Under the pieces are notes generated by a model, which was not told the DNA's origin, did not search any database, and worked only from the letters and a program-made list of their open reading frames with translations. From JBDNJM01 sp041687755 (lineage in GTDB: Bacteria > Planctomycetota > UBA1135 > GCA-002686595), in the NCBI GenBank assembly GCA_041687755.1, contig JBDNJM010000045.1:1-64000 (forward strand): 64,000 bases of DNA, written 5' to 3'. Made by a program: the position numbers and the translations under genes. Each line of letters starts with the position of its first letter. The first letter of the stretch is position 1. This document shows, piece after piece, positions 37,182 to 46,837 of the stretch.

Positions 37182-39580
37182 TCAGTGCAGGACCAGCGTC
37201 GCCGAGCTGGCCGTCGGCCCGTACCAGCCCTCGGTCGAGGCCAGCACGCTTCCGCCCGGGCCGCTCAGCAGCTCGAGCGTGTAGTGATCGGGGTCGAGCA
37301 TCAGGTCCAAAATTTTGCGGCCGCCGACCAGTTCGAGCCATGACCCCTCGTCCGCATCCTCGGGCGTCACGCGCACCAGAGCCGTGTGCGGCAGTCCTTG
37401 GGGAAGGGTCTCGGCGATCTGCACCATGCGAACGAAGCCGACCTGGAGGTCCTCGAACTCGGCTTGATCGGCCGGCACGAGCACCCTAGGCCCTGAGAGC
37501 GCCCCGCCCGATCCGCGCCCCTGCGGGCAGCAATCCTCGTCCGGCAGAGCGATCGCGAACGCCCCCGTCGTCCTTCACGCTGTAGTGCAGGCGGGGCGAA
37601 TTCGCGCCCCAGCTCGCCAGGGTGACGTCCACGAATCCGGCGCTTGGCTTGCCGCCCGGCCCGCGCAGGGTGCTGCGCAAGACTCGCCCGTCCAGCCGCC
37701 ATTCCCCCAGGTCCCGCGCCTTGGCGGACTCGATCTCGACGAAGCGCAGCTCGCTGACTTCTTCCCCGCGCGTTCGCAGTAACAGACGCCCCGGAGGCAG
37801 CTCATCGAAGCGCACCACGCCGAGCGCGTCGCTCGTCGCCGTGCCCATCGGACGTCCGTCATGCAGCACCTGGACCGTTTCGTCGGGCGCGGGGAAACCA
37901 CCGCGCAGCAGACGAGCGCTCAGGCGAGCCTGCCCTCCACGAGCTCCTCGGAGCCACCGTGAACCGCACTGCCCCGCCAGGCGAGGGCAGCGCGCGAGTC
38001 TCCAGGAGTCGGTGTCCCAGGACCAAGTGCGCGTGGGTCGCGCGCCCGGGATGGACCCGCAGCCAGCCCAGGTGCCCCGGCGACAAGGCTCACTCCTCGC
38101 CCTAGAGCGACTCGAGGAGGGTGCCGAACAGGGCAGCCCGGCGCCACTCGAGCCACCACGCGGGATCGAGTTCCAGCCGCGGCGAGTCGGTCACCAGCAC
38201 CTGCAGTCCCGGCGGCGCTGCGCCCATCTCAGACCCCCGAGAGGGCAACCTCTAAGACCTGGCCTGCCCCCGTATTGTTTTGGCCCCCGCGGACCGACCT
38301 GCAAGGCCGAGCGCAGGAGCAACTTAGTGGTGGAGGGCCGGCCGCCCGCGTCGGGCGGCCGACCGTCGCCCGCTCGGAACCCTATGCCAAGAAAGGCTTT
38401 GGGGGGCGTTGGGCGGGACCAGAACAACACGCAGGCAGGGCAGTTCACAACCTCTAGGAGGCCCGACGGGGCGACCCACAGGTCGACGACCGGTGCCTCG
38501 CCCTGGATCCCGAACGAATGCTCGACGGCCGTGACACCGCCGATGAAGGCGCGGATCTCCGCGGGGCCGGTCGCGACCCGCTCGAAGACGATCTCCGAGA
38601 CGTCGATGAAGCGCTTCACGTACCGGCGCCCGCGCCCGTCCCCGAGCGTCAGGCTGCCCGAAGCGACGGGTTCGCCGCTCGTGTTCCACAGGCGGACAAC
38701 TAAGGGCACGCGCCGGCCCGCCGCGCCCGGGTCCTTCTCGTCGAGCAAGGCGCCGTCGACCTCAGCCGTCGCGGCCTCAGTTAGCTCGCGTTGCGCCACT
38801 GGCGCTTCGATCGCTATCGCCTCCTTGACGGGGTTTGGCTCCGCTGCTGCCAGCTCCGGACCTTCGAGCTCCGGGCCTTCGAACTGTGCAGTCTCCGGCC
38901 CCTTCCAGTTCATTGCGCCAATGCCCGCGCCAACCGCAAGCGTCACCGCTCCGGCGAGCTTGAGTCCCGAACCAGCACCAGTTGACAGGCCAGGCCCGGT
39001 GACCGGCTCCGGGTAGAGCGACAGCCAGGGCCCGAACAGCCCGATCCAGGCCTTGCGCGATCCGTGCTCGCGATCCAGATCCTCGCGCAGGCTACCGATG
39101 GCGCGATCGAACCGCGACTGCAAGGTCGATCGAGGCAGGCCCATCCGGCGCGCCGCCTCGCTGACCTTGAGACCCTAGTAGTAGACGCGCATCACGACCT
39201 CCCGGCTCTCCTCGGGCAGTTCCGCCACCGCCCGGGTGATCGTCGCCTGGGGGGCGGCTTCCGCGAACAGTTCGGCCGTGCTCGGCTCCCGCTCGGGCCC
39301 ACACACATCCTCCTCGCGCCGCGTCCGGCGGCTCTCGCTGCGCACGACGTCCCGGTGCCGGTTGGTCAACACCTTCGCGCCCCAGGGCCCGCAGGTTCGA
39401 GACCTTGGGCCCCGGGGGCCGCCGCGCGGCGGTCATCAAGGCGTCCTGGGTCAGATCCTCGGCGCTAGCGTCGTCCCGCACCCGGCGCCGGGCCAGGCCG
39501 ATAAGCCAGCCGCGGTCGGCCCTCAGGCGCTCCAGGGGGGTCGGAAGGGAGTCTGTTGTAGGGGGCGTGGGGATGCTCAT
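37182..39580 (-). pseudogene. sigma factor-TM-carboxypeptidase-regulatory fusion gene, heavily decayed
   Basis: Read on the minus strand from 39580, an ECF sigma region 2 (LIGLARRRVRDDASAEDLTQ) is followed by a frameshift near 39380. Region 4 begins (LPEESREVVMRVYY) and meets an in-frame TAG at 39175-39177, and continues intact as GLKVSEAARRMGLPRSTLQS. Then come a membrane segment (LAGAVTLAVGAGIGAMNW) and carboxypeptidase-regulatory-like beta domains broken by further shifts, including one in a G5 run near 37565. The last intact piece ends WYGPTASSATLVLH at 37182. Originally this was a ~800-residue membrane-anchored sigma factor. At least four lesions make it a pseudogene. Confidence 0.72.
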
Positions 39581-39792
39581 GACAAGGCCCAAGACGTCGG
39601 CCGGGCCCCCGTTTCACGACGCCGCCCTCCCAAACTTACGCCACCCGAGCGGCACCCTGGGAGCCGGCCCTGCCGGCGTGACCCGCACGGCCCCCTCAAG
39701 CCCCGTCTCGGGCCCTCCCGGTGAGCCCTGCACGCCAAAGTGGCCCGCCCCGGGCCAGCCGGCCTGTCGCGTACCCCGCCCCAAGACACGAC

Positions 39793-39954
39793 GGCCGCGC
39801 GAGGTTCCCCCCGCGCGGCCTTGTGGCTTTCGGGCCGTCAGGCCCGAGAGCCGGCTGGCAGGACCGCCTGGGCTGGCTCCGCCATTCCCGGCCGCCACCT
39901 CACGGAGCGTGAATCAATGCGCGCAGCGCATTCCGTGAGCGCTCTGTGCGCTCC
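39793..39954. repeat. cluster of three hairpins in a 440-base gap
   Basis: Between 39581 and 40034 no gene is seen. GGCCGCGCG (39793-39801) pairs with CGCGCGGCC (39812-39820) and is followed by TTGTGGCTTT, resembling an intrinsic terminator. CGGGCC (39831-39836) pairs with GGCCCG (39841-39846). A third, nested stem joins CTCACGGA (39899-39906) to TCCGTGAG (39932-39939) with AATGCGC/GCGCATT inside. The first may serve as a plus-strand stop; the whole set resembles a REP/BIME-like element. Confidence 0.45.
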
Positions 39955-40034
39955 AGCGGCGCCAGCCGATGGGCCCAAAGGCACCTGAAGGGCACTTCGG
40001 CTGGGCAACGCAATGTCTTCACAGCCTCTCCGAT

Positions 40035-41270
40035 TCAGCCCTCGAGCGCGTACTTCGCCAGGGTCTCCTGATAGCGCCGCTTGCCCCCTTCGACCACGGA
40101 GCGGATCTGCTTCGCGTTGTGCTCGCTCTCCGCGCGCAGCTCCGCAATCATCTCGAGCGACTCGACCTGGTAGTCGCTGATCGCCTCGACGAGCTTTGCC
40201 ACTGAATCGGGGTTGATCGTGGAACCGTAGCCGGCCTGGAGCGCCGCCCGCTCGAGCTCGCGGCCGAGATCTGCGACGTCCTCAAGGCCCTTGTTGACGC
40301 CTTCCTTCAGCGCCTCGGTGGCCTGGGTCGCCTCGTGCAGGCCGTGCTGCGACATGTAGACCGCGCCCAGAATCGTGAACACGTGCTCGTTCGTCGTGAA
40401 GAAGGTCACCGAGCGGCGGTAGACCTGGTCCTTCACGTCGTGGGTCTGCTTGAGCTTCGTGATCAGCGTCTCGCCGACGTCGTAGCCGACCGAGAGGTTC
40501 TCCGCGACGTCCTTGAGCAGCTGGTAGAAGCGGTCCTGGCGGTTGTACTCGTGGTTCGCGGTGTCGCGGTCGAGCTCCATGCGCGACCGCTCGGACTCCA
40601 CGTCGCCCGTGTACTCGTTGACGCGCGTCTGGGCCGCGGCCAGAGCGGCCTTCGCCGCGTTCAGGTGCTCGGTCTGCATCGCCTCGAGCTCGCGCGCGGT
40701 CACCTCGGCCTCCTTCAGCGCGAAGCGAAAGTCGATGTAGCCGTTCATGATGGCCTGCTCCTTCTCGAGCTGCCCCTTGGTGTCGGCCGAGACGTCCTGG
40801 AACACCTCGACGATCTTCTCGAAGCGATCGCTCGGACTGCCCCGGCGCATCTTCATCCACAGGTTCGAGAGCTTCTCCGTGACGCCGATCTTGCCGTCGT
40901 CGAGCTGGTCGATGAGATTCTTCGAGTCCTCGCGCACCGAGTCGAACAGCTGCGTGATCTCGAGGTAACGGTTGCCCATTTCGATCGAAGCGACGTTGTC
41001 GCGCACCATCGCGTTGAACGAGCTCATGTACTTGACGGTCTTCGCGATCGCGAGCACGCGCACCTCGTCCACGTGGCGCACCTCGTCGAGCAGCTTCGTC
41101 AGCTCGCTCGGGGCGTCGTTCTCGGGCAGCACACCAAACTTCGTCAGCACCTCGACCGACTGGTCCAGGTACTTCTGCATGGTCTTGCGCACCAGGCCGG
41201 GCTGCACACTGATCGGTTCGGTCACAAGGGCGGGGTCAGCAACGGCGGGAAGGTTCGTCATTTCGTTCAT
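40035..41270 (-). CDS. long coiled-coil protein of the TelA-like/'cell surface protein' family
   Basis: A 411-residue, almost wholly helical protein without signal peptide or membrane segment, so cytoplasmic despite the annotation name of its relatives. Characteristic blocks are EKEQAIMNGYIDFRFALKEA, LELDRD-type coiled coil at ~220-250, YQLLKDVAENLSVGYDVGET, VTFFTTNEHVFTILGAVYMS and ALKEGVNKGLEDVADLGREL. It resembles proteins found beside DUF6384 genes and, more distantly, TelA toxic-anion-resistance proteins. GGAG precedes the ATG by nine bases. It is divergent from the DUF6384 gene, with 83 bases between. Function unknown; a role in a membrane-associated stress complex is inferred only from context. 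Confidence 0.68.
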   Translation of the reverse strand: MNEMTNLPAVADPALVTEPISVQPGLVRKTMQKYLDQSVEVLTKFGVLPENDAPSELTKLLDEVRHVDEVRVLAIAKTVKYMSSFNAMVRDNVASIEMGNRYLEITQLFDSVREDSKNLIDQLDDGKIGVTEKLSNLWMKMRRGSPSDRFEKIVEVFQDVSADTKGQLEKEQAIMNGYIDFRFALKEAEVTARELEAMQTEHLNAAKAALAAAQTRVNEYTGDVESERSRMELDRDTANHEYNRQDRFYQLLKDVAENLSVGYDVGETLITKLKQTHDVKDQVYRRSVTFFTTNEHVFTILGAVYMSQHGLHEATQATEALKEGVNKGLEDVADLGRELERAALQAGYGSTINPDSVAKLVEAISDYQVESLEMIAELRAESEHNAKQIRSVVEGGKRRYQETLAKYALEG

Positions 41271-41353
41271 AGCGGGGTCTCCGGGGCGGAGGGTAGCATT
41301 CCCCGCCCCACCCGGCTACGCGCCCCGCGCTGCCGAAGGCGCCTGCCCAGGCC
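41271..41353. promoter_or_regulatory. shared divergent promoter region of the TelA-like/DUF6384 module
   Basis: Only 83 bases separate the two divergent start codons, so both promoters must overlap here or lie partly in the coding regions. No clear -35/-10 pair was found. The sequence is C-rich on the plus strand. Joint control of both arms is likely from geometry alone. Confidence 0.35.
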
Positions 41354-42319
41354 ATGCCCGACACCCCGATACCCGCCGCGTACGAGGATCTGCGCCTCGA
41401 CGAGTTGCTCCACATCATGGACGCGGCCACCTCCCTGCGTAAGGAGCGCGAAACGGCGGCCCTGGTCCTCGGCGAGCAGGAGACCCGCCGGCGGCTGCGC
41501 GACAAGCTCATGCAGACGGCCGCGGCCACCGGCGAGGAATTGACGCCCGCAGAGGTCGATGCGGCGATCGCGCGCTACTTCGACGCCCTGCACGACTTTC
41601 CGGAACCGGAGTCGCGCTTCCAGGTGCTGCTAGCGCGGGCCTACATCCGCCGCGGCCTCGTGCTCTCGATCGTCGGCGGCGCCATGGTCTGGTGCGCCGC
41701 GGCCGCCGGGCTGTTCTTGCTGCCCGGGGCACCGTTCAACTCGAAGACCCGCGCCGCCAAGGCACTCGAGGAGCTGTGGTCCGAGGTCGATGCGCGGCGC
41801 GGCATGCTCGTCGCCCTGGCGGAAGACCCGGAGACCGACGCGCGCATCGAAGCGCTCGGCGCGCGCGCGTCCAGCCTCCGTGCCACCGGTGACGTCGGCG
41901 AGATCGAGACGATCGGTGCGCAGCTGCGCAAGCTTGAGGCACGCCTCAAGGATCGCTTCGACCTGCGCGTCGCGTCACCGACCGGAGGCGAGAGCGCGAT
42001 CAGCCTGTCCTGGGAAGACGACGAGGGCGCGCGCGATCCTGAGTTCTATCTCATCGTTGAAGCTGTGGACGATGCGGGCCGACCGGTCAAGGTGCGCATC
42101 CGCGACGCCGAGACCGGCAACGAGAGCGACGTGTCGCGCTGGGCCGAACTCGTCCCCGAGGAGGTTTACGCTCGCTTGGCCAACGACAAGCAGTCCGACG
42201 GCGTGCTCGACGAACGCCGCTTCGGCATCAAGCGCCGCGGTTCGGAAGAGATCCAGGTCCTGATCGCCAACCCCGACGGGACGCCCGTGGCCCGTCGCCG
42301 ACAGCTGGTGCGCTGGTAG
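41354..42319 (+). CDS. DUF6384 family membrane protein
   Basis: A 321-residue protein. The N terminus (YEDLRLDELLHIMDAATSLR, then LVLGEQETRRRLRDKLMQTA) and the following ARYFDALHDF with FQVLLARAYIRRG fit the DUF6384 family. One membrane helix lies at residues ~99-122 (LSIVGGAMVWCAAAAGLFLL). Residues ~150-205 form a coiled coil. The C-terminal ~110 residues are a soluble domain (PTGGESAISLSWEDDEGARD). It would be anchored with a large domain on one side of the membrane. The gene ends two bases before the next ATG, so they form an operon. No biochemical function is known for the family. Confidence 0.7.
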   Translation: MPDTPIPAAYEDLRLDELLHIMDAATSLRKERETAALVLGEQETRRRLRDKLMQTAAATGEELTPAEVDAAIARYFDALHDFPEPESRFQVLLARAYIRRGLVLSIVGGAMVWCAAAAGLFLLPGAPFNSKTRAAKALEELWSEVDARRGMLVALAEDPETDARIEALGARASSLRATGDVGEIETIGAQLRKLEARLKDRFDLRVASPTGGESAISLSWEDDEGARDPEFYLIVEAVDDAGRPVKVRIRDAETGNESDVSRWAELVPEEVYARLANDKQSDGVLDERRFGIKRRGSEEIQVLIANPDGTPVARRRQLVRW

Positions 42320-42321
42320 CC

Positions 42322-43986
42322 ATGACGATCTCCGGCTCCACCTTCCACAAGGCACTCAAGCGCGCCATCCAGGACATGCGCCTCGCCGCCGGCACCGCGG
42401 CCGATCGCGGCCGCCGCGAGCGCGCGCGCGTCGCGGAGGTCATGGGCCGCCGCGAACGCGCTCTCGACGAACTCGCGCGCCTGCAGCTGCCCGAGCTGAG
42501 CGCCGCGGCCATAGCCGCCCTGCCCGACCGCGCGCGCCCCGCCGTACGCGACGTCCTGCGCCGGCGCGAGGACCGCATGGCGGCGCTCTCCGAGTCGATC
42601 GCTTCCCGCACATCCGACCTGGAGACCGCCGAGTCGCGGCTGGACTCCCTGACGGCCGAGTTGGACGACCTCGTCCAGCAGCGCGAGCAAACACAGGCCA
42701 CCGTCGCCGACCGCCTGGCCGCCGACGAGGAGTTCGAACGCGCCACCAAGGCCGCCGCCTACGCCGAGACCCGCCTCGAGCGCAACGAGCAGCGTATGGC
42801 GGACCTCGAGCGGGAGTGCGCCGAGAAGCTGCCCGCTTACGAAGACAGCAAGCTGTTCCGGTACCTGATCGAGCGCGGGTTCGGCACGGGGGCCTACGAG
42901 AAGCGCGGCCTGATCCGCCGCCTCGACCGCTGGGTCGCAAGCCTCGTCGACTTTCAGGCCTCCAAACGCAGCTACAACTTCCTGCGCGCGACGCCCGAAC
43001 TCCTGCGCAGCGAGATCGCTCGGCGCCGCGACCTGTTCAACGCCATCATGCAGGAGGTCGAGCAGCGCCGCGACGCCGTTGAAGCCGAGCTCGGCCTCGA
43101 CGAGATCCTCGAGCGCGGCGACCGCCTCGGAACCGACCGCGACGCCCTCGTCGAACAGCTCAGCGTGCAATCCGCCGCCCTCGACGGCCTGCGCCAAGAG
43201 CACCTCACGCTCGAGACCCATACCGACGGCTTCTACGCCCAGGCCCTAGAGCGCCTGCGCGCCAGTCTTGACTCCGCCGGCCCCCGCGCCCTCGAACGCG
43301 TCGCGCGCCGCACCCCCGACCATCGCGACGACGACCTGGTCGAAGACCTCGACGACGCCGACGAGCGGCTCGACGACCTGCAGGACGACCTCAAGCAGGC
43401 AGACCGCGCCGCCCGCCTCGCCGAAGAGCGCGTCCGCAGCCTCGAAGCGCTCGTCACCCGCTACCGCTCCCAGAACTTCGACTCGGGCTCGTCCTACTTC
43501 GACGACTTCGACCCGCACACCGACCTGCAGCGCTACCTCGACGGCTACCTCGGCGCGGAAGAGCTGTGGCGCAACCTCGCGCAGCGTCAACGCTTCCGCA
43601 AAAAGCAAACCCGGCAGCTCCCGCGCTACGACGACTCGAACCCCTGGAACCGCCCCGACACCCGCCGCGGATCCAAGCGCTCCGAGTCGTCCTCCAAGTC
43701 CTCCGGCTGGGGCCCCGGCCGCGGCCGCACCTACGACAACCGCCGCCGCCGCTCCGACATAGGCGAAACCGTCATCGATATCGCCGGCAGCGTCCTGGGC
43801 GCAGCCATGCGGCGCGGTATCGGCCGCCGCGGCTGGCAGGGCGGCTGGTCCTTCCCCCAGCTCCCGACCCCCCGCCGCTCGAGCAACCCATGGAGCCGCG
43901 GTAGCTCACGCCCCTCCTCGCCGAAGCGCCACAAGACGAGCCGCAAGCGCGGCCGCGGCGGCTTCACCCGCGTCGACGGGTTCTAG
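42322..43986 (+). CDS. coiled-coil protein with basic Arg/Ser/Gly-rich tail
   Basis: A 554-residue protein whose first ~400 residues are Ala/Arg/Glu/Leu-rich coiled coil (ELLRSEIARRRDLFNAIMQE, LDDADERLDDLQDDLKQADR). Conserved-looking globular patches are FRYLIERGFGTGAYEKRGLI and VDFQASKRSYNFLRATPELL. The last ~130 residues are strongly basic and low complexity with Trp/Gly/Ser (SSGWGPGRGR, RGWQGGWSFPQL), ending GGFTRVDGF. Related proteins next to DUF6384 genes also carry Gly/Ser-rich tails ending in GGF-like repeats. It starts two bases after the DUF6384 stop. Function unknown; a scaffold in the same complex is the simplest inference. Confidence 0.68.
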   Translation: MTISGSTFHKALKRAIQDMRLAAGTAADRGRRERARVAEVMGRRERALDELARLQLPELSAAAIAALPDRARPAVRDVLRRREDRMAALSESIASRTSDLETAESRLDSLTAELDDLVQQREQTQATVADRLAADEEFERATKAAAYAETRLERNEQRMADLERECAEKLPAYEDSKLFRYLIERGFGTGAYEKRGLIRRLDRWVASLVDFQASKRSYNFLRATPELLRSEIARRRDLFNAIMQEVEQRRDAVEAELGLDEILERGDRLGTDRDALVEQLSVQSAALDGLRQEHLTLETHTDGFYAQALERLRASLDSAGPRALERVARRTPDHRDDDLVEDLDDADERLDDLQDDLKQADRAARLAEERVRSLEALVTRYRSQNFDSGSSYFDDFDPHTDLQRYLDGYLGAEELWRNLAQRQRFRKKQTRQLPRYDDSNPWNRPDTRRGSKRSESSSKSSGWGPGRGRTYDNRRRRSDIGETVIDIAGSVLGAAMRRGIGRRGWQGGWSFPQLPTPRRSSNPWSRGSSRPSSPKRHKTSRKRGRGGFTRVDGF

Positions 43987-44011
43987 CTGGGGTCTTTCTA
44001 GCTGGGGTCTG
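43984..44011 (+). repeat. tandem TCTAGCTGGGGTCT repeat after the coiled-coil gene
   Basis: The 13-base unit CTAGCTGGGGTCT occurs at 43984-43996 and 43999-44011, directly over and past the stop codon, followed by GACCGG. Short tandem GGGGTCT/GACC motifs are common beside REP-associated or degraded mobile sequences. The rest of the gap to 44218 holds nothing recognised. Confidence 0.4.
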
Positions 44012-44218
44012 ACCGGAATCCGCCAACTCCGCCGCGGACTCTCCCTCTCCGGCATCCCTCGGGCCTGATTTCTCAGTCCCGTTTCGCCCGCGAATGCTGC
44101 CCAACCGTCGCACCAGCGCTCCATCCCCCCAGGCCTTCACCCGCGCAGGTCCCCCGTCCGAGTCAACCGGGCGCCTGAGGGCTCCAGTCGACTCGAACCA
44201 GGCTTCTTGGCCTCGGTC

Positions 44219-46738
44219 CTAGAGCTGCTCGGTCAGCGTCCCGAGCAGAGCTCCGTCGTTCGATAGCCAGTCCATCTCATAAGTCCCTTTAATCAGGTAC
44301 TCGATCGAGACGTGCCGATCCGCGTCTAGCTCGCGCTCGATAAACGTTGCCTGTCGTGAGATCAGGAGCGGGCAGTGACGTAGCCCCTCCCAGTCCGAGT
44401 AACGAACCAGGACGCGCGCAGCCCCTTCCGGTCCAGTCAGCTCGAGCCTCCCGGACGGCAGCAGTAGCGCAAGCTCCGAGTCGCTGGCTCCCTGTCCGAG
44501 ATCTCGAGTCATAAAGATCTTCCTTCGCGCGGCGCCCTCCAGGGTGATCTCGAACAGAGCCAGGCCCTGCAATTTCCCGCTAAGCTCGAAGCTTCCCTGC
44601 GGACCCAGCATCGAACCGGAAGAGAACCAAGAACCGTCTGCCGCGAGGCACTCGATCGAACCACCAGCACAAGGTGCTCCGTCCGCGTCCGTCAAGGCCC
44701 CTCGAATCGTCCTGCGCTGGACTTCTGCGAGCCGCAGCTCCAAATGCACCGTCTCACCCGGGAGCCCTTCACCCCTGACGGTCTCAACGCCCTCAGGCAG
44801 CATGATCGAGCCTAGGACCGCGCCGGGAACGACCTCGTAGGCGACCGCCAGACCAGAGCTATTCGTCGAGAGGCCGTGGGTGCGCTCCATGCTCGCGACG
44901 CCGACACTGACACCGGCAAGGGGTTCACCGTCCGGCCCCCAGACCTGAAGCTCGACCCGCATGGGAAGGTCTAGCTGGATCATTCCGAGATCCACGGACT
45001 CTCCGGGCTGCACTCTGATTTGCCTCAGAACCTGGGGAGCCGCGCCTTCGGGGCGCAGCGAGACTTCGTATTCTCCGGCCAGGAGCCCCTCGAACACGAA
45101 CTCACCTTGGCCGTCGAGTTGGACCACTGCCACAGACTCGGCGAATCCCGCTTCCGTTTCGAGGAATCGGTAGAGCTGGGCCTCGCCCGACGAGATCGTC
45201 GTCGCAGCTGACCCGCCCACCGCACCCATGATTCGGCCCGATGCAGGGTTTGCGATCGAGCCCAGGTCGAGGCTCTGTCCCGCTGCCAGCGAGTAGATCC
45301 CGAGGTCCATGGAGACGCCACCCGAGTACTTGAGCTCGACGCTGTACGCTCCCGACGGAAGCCCGCCAATCCGAAACTCAGGATCTTCGAACTGCTCGTC
45401 CCAGACCAAGTCCGTCGCCAGGTCGGTGACGAACACTTCGAAGGAGGGGACATCACCGGGAGTCCACGCCCTGCCGAATATCGAACTTTCGGCGGCCAAT
45501 TCGACCTCGAACTCGGTTGCGCCTGAGACCTCTCCATCGCGAAGGGACATGGCGAACCCTGGAGCGAGCCCACCGACTCGGTAGGCACCGGGCTGCACGT
45601 CCCTGAACGTAGCCGTTCCCTCAGAGTCGCACCGGGCGGAGCGTGGCTCCAGAGCCTCGTTGACCGGCATTAGGCCGGCCTCTGCGCCCTCGACCGGGAG
45701 TCCCTCAGGCGTGAGCACACGAACGGTGACGAGCGACCCGAAGAGCATCCGCAGCTCGACTTCTTCGCCGTCCGACACTCCATCCGTCCAGGCCTTCTCC
45801 GAACGAGTCCCGTTGAACTCCGCCTGAAAGAGCGCCTTGCCCGGAAGCACGGCGGGAAGCCGAAAGCGCCCTGCCGCATCAGTGGAGACGCCGACGCTGG
45901 GCAGCCAGGTCTCCACCATCCGGGAATGACGCGCAAACGGGCGCCAGGTCACCAGCGCATCGGGAACCGGGCTGCCGTCCTGATCGAGCACAGAGCCCCC
46001 CACCGTCCAACCACGGCTCAGGGTGAGTCGCCGTTCCTCGGCGAACGACGGGATGCTCGTGCTCTTAGGGGCGTAGCCGTGCGCCAGGGCGGTGAGGTCC
46101 CCCCCCGGCCGCAGGCCTCGCTCGAGCGGGATGATGAACGCTCCGTCCAAGGCGGTCTCGGCCATCAGAGGGCGACTGCTGCGTCTCGAGGAGTAACCAA
46201 CTCGAACACCAGCCACCGGAACACCCTCGGGATCAACCACGACCCCAGAAAGTTGACCAACTGGCCGTGCGATGAGTTCGATGACCCCTGGGGACGCCAG
46301 CAGCGCATCGTCCAACAGGACGTCGTCGCAGTACCAGCCTTCGGCAGTCCCGGACAGAACAGGCGACAACCCGCCTGAGAATTCGATCAACGTCGGCCTC
46401 CCGGGCTGCACGTCGCTCCAGGTCTCTAGCGCGGCCCCTTCGACCGAGAGTTGAAGGGCGAAACTGGGAGCCGTGTCGGGTGCTGATGCGCCTTCTTCCA
46501 GGTCGACAAGAACCTGAAGGCTGTAGAGAATTCCCTGACTCGCGCGTTCAGCCGTCGAGGTGACAACCGCCTCTACAGAGAGCGGCTCACGCAGCCCAGG
46601 AACGAGAGGGTCGAGGTCTGCTAGACCCGAGTCGGGTGCAGACGAGGTCCCGACCGAATCGTTGGATCCACCTTGAGCGAGGAAGGCGAGGCCAGCCAAA
46701 CAGCCAGAGGCCGCCAGCACGAGAATGGTTTTTTTCAC
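44219..46738 (-). CDS. secreted carboxypeptidase-regulatory-like repeat protein
   Basis: An 839-residue exported protein starting at GTG 46738 with a signal peptide (MKKTILVLAASGCLAGLAFL). The body is a chain of about seven carboxypeptidase-regulatory/TonB-plug-like beta sandwiches, recognisable by GVVVDPEGVPVAGVRVGY, GSVLDQDGSPVPDALVTW, VLTPEGLPVEGAEAGL and GALTDADGAPCAGGSI, each followed by an extending strand with G-x-F/Y. There is no peptidase catalytic domain. Such chains serve as surface stalks or adhesin-like proteins. It is the last gene of a four-gene minus-strand group of exported proteins. GC content is lower than in the surrounding housekeeping genes. Confidence 0.8.
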   Translation of the reverse strand: MKKTILVLAASGCLAGLAFLAQGGSNDSVGTSSAPDSGLADLDPLVPGLREPLSVEAVVTSTAERASQGILYSLQVLVDLEEGASAPDTAPSFALQLSVEGAALETWSDVQPGRPTLIEFSGGLSPVLSGTAEGWYCDDVLLDDALLASPGVIELIARPVGQLSGVVVDPEGVPVAGVRVGYSSRRSSRPLMAETALDGAFIIPLERGLRPGGDLTALAHGYAPKSTSIPSFAEERRLTLSRGWTVGGSVLDQDGSPVPDALVTWRPFARHSRMVETWLPSVGVSTDAAGRFRLPAVLPGKALFQAEFNGTRSEKAWTDGVSDGEEVELRMLFGSLVTVRVLTPEGLPVEGAEAGLMPVNEALEPRSARCDSEGTATFRDVQPGAYRVGGLAPGFAMSLRDGEVSGATEFEVELAAESSIFGRAWTPGDVPSFEVFVTDLATDLVWDEQFEDPEFRIGGLPSGAYSVELKYSGGVSMDLGIYSLAAGQSLDLGSIANPASGRIMGAVGGSAATTISSGEAQLYRFLETEAGFAESVAVVQLDGQGEFVFEGLLAGEYEVSLRPEGAAPQVLRQIRVQPGESVDLGMIQLDLPMRVELQVWGPDGEPLAGVSVGVASMERTHGLSTNSSGLAVAYEVVPGAVLGSIMLPEGVETVRGEGLPGETVHLELRLAEVQRRTIRGALTDADGAPCAGGSIECLAADGSWFSSGSMLGPQGSFELSGKLQGLALFEITLEGAARRKIFMTRDLGQGASDSELALLLPSGRLELTGPEGAARVLVRYSDWEGLRHCPLLISRQATFIERELDADRHVSIEYLIKGTYEMDWLSNDGALLGTLTEQL

Positions 46739-46837
46739 GTCCGTAATCAGTTTCTTGTTTCGTGTTAAATAGATGGGCCCCCTCCCCAGCTGCGAGCGCG
46801 AGGAAGGGACCCAACATCGAGGAAGAGTGCCCCCCCG

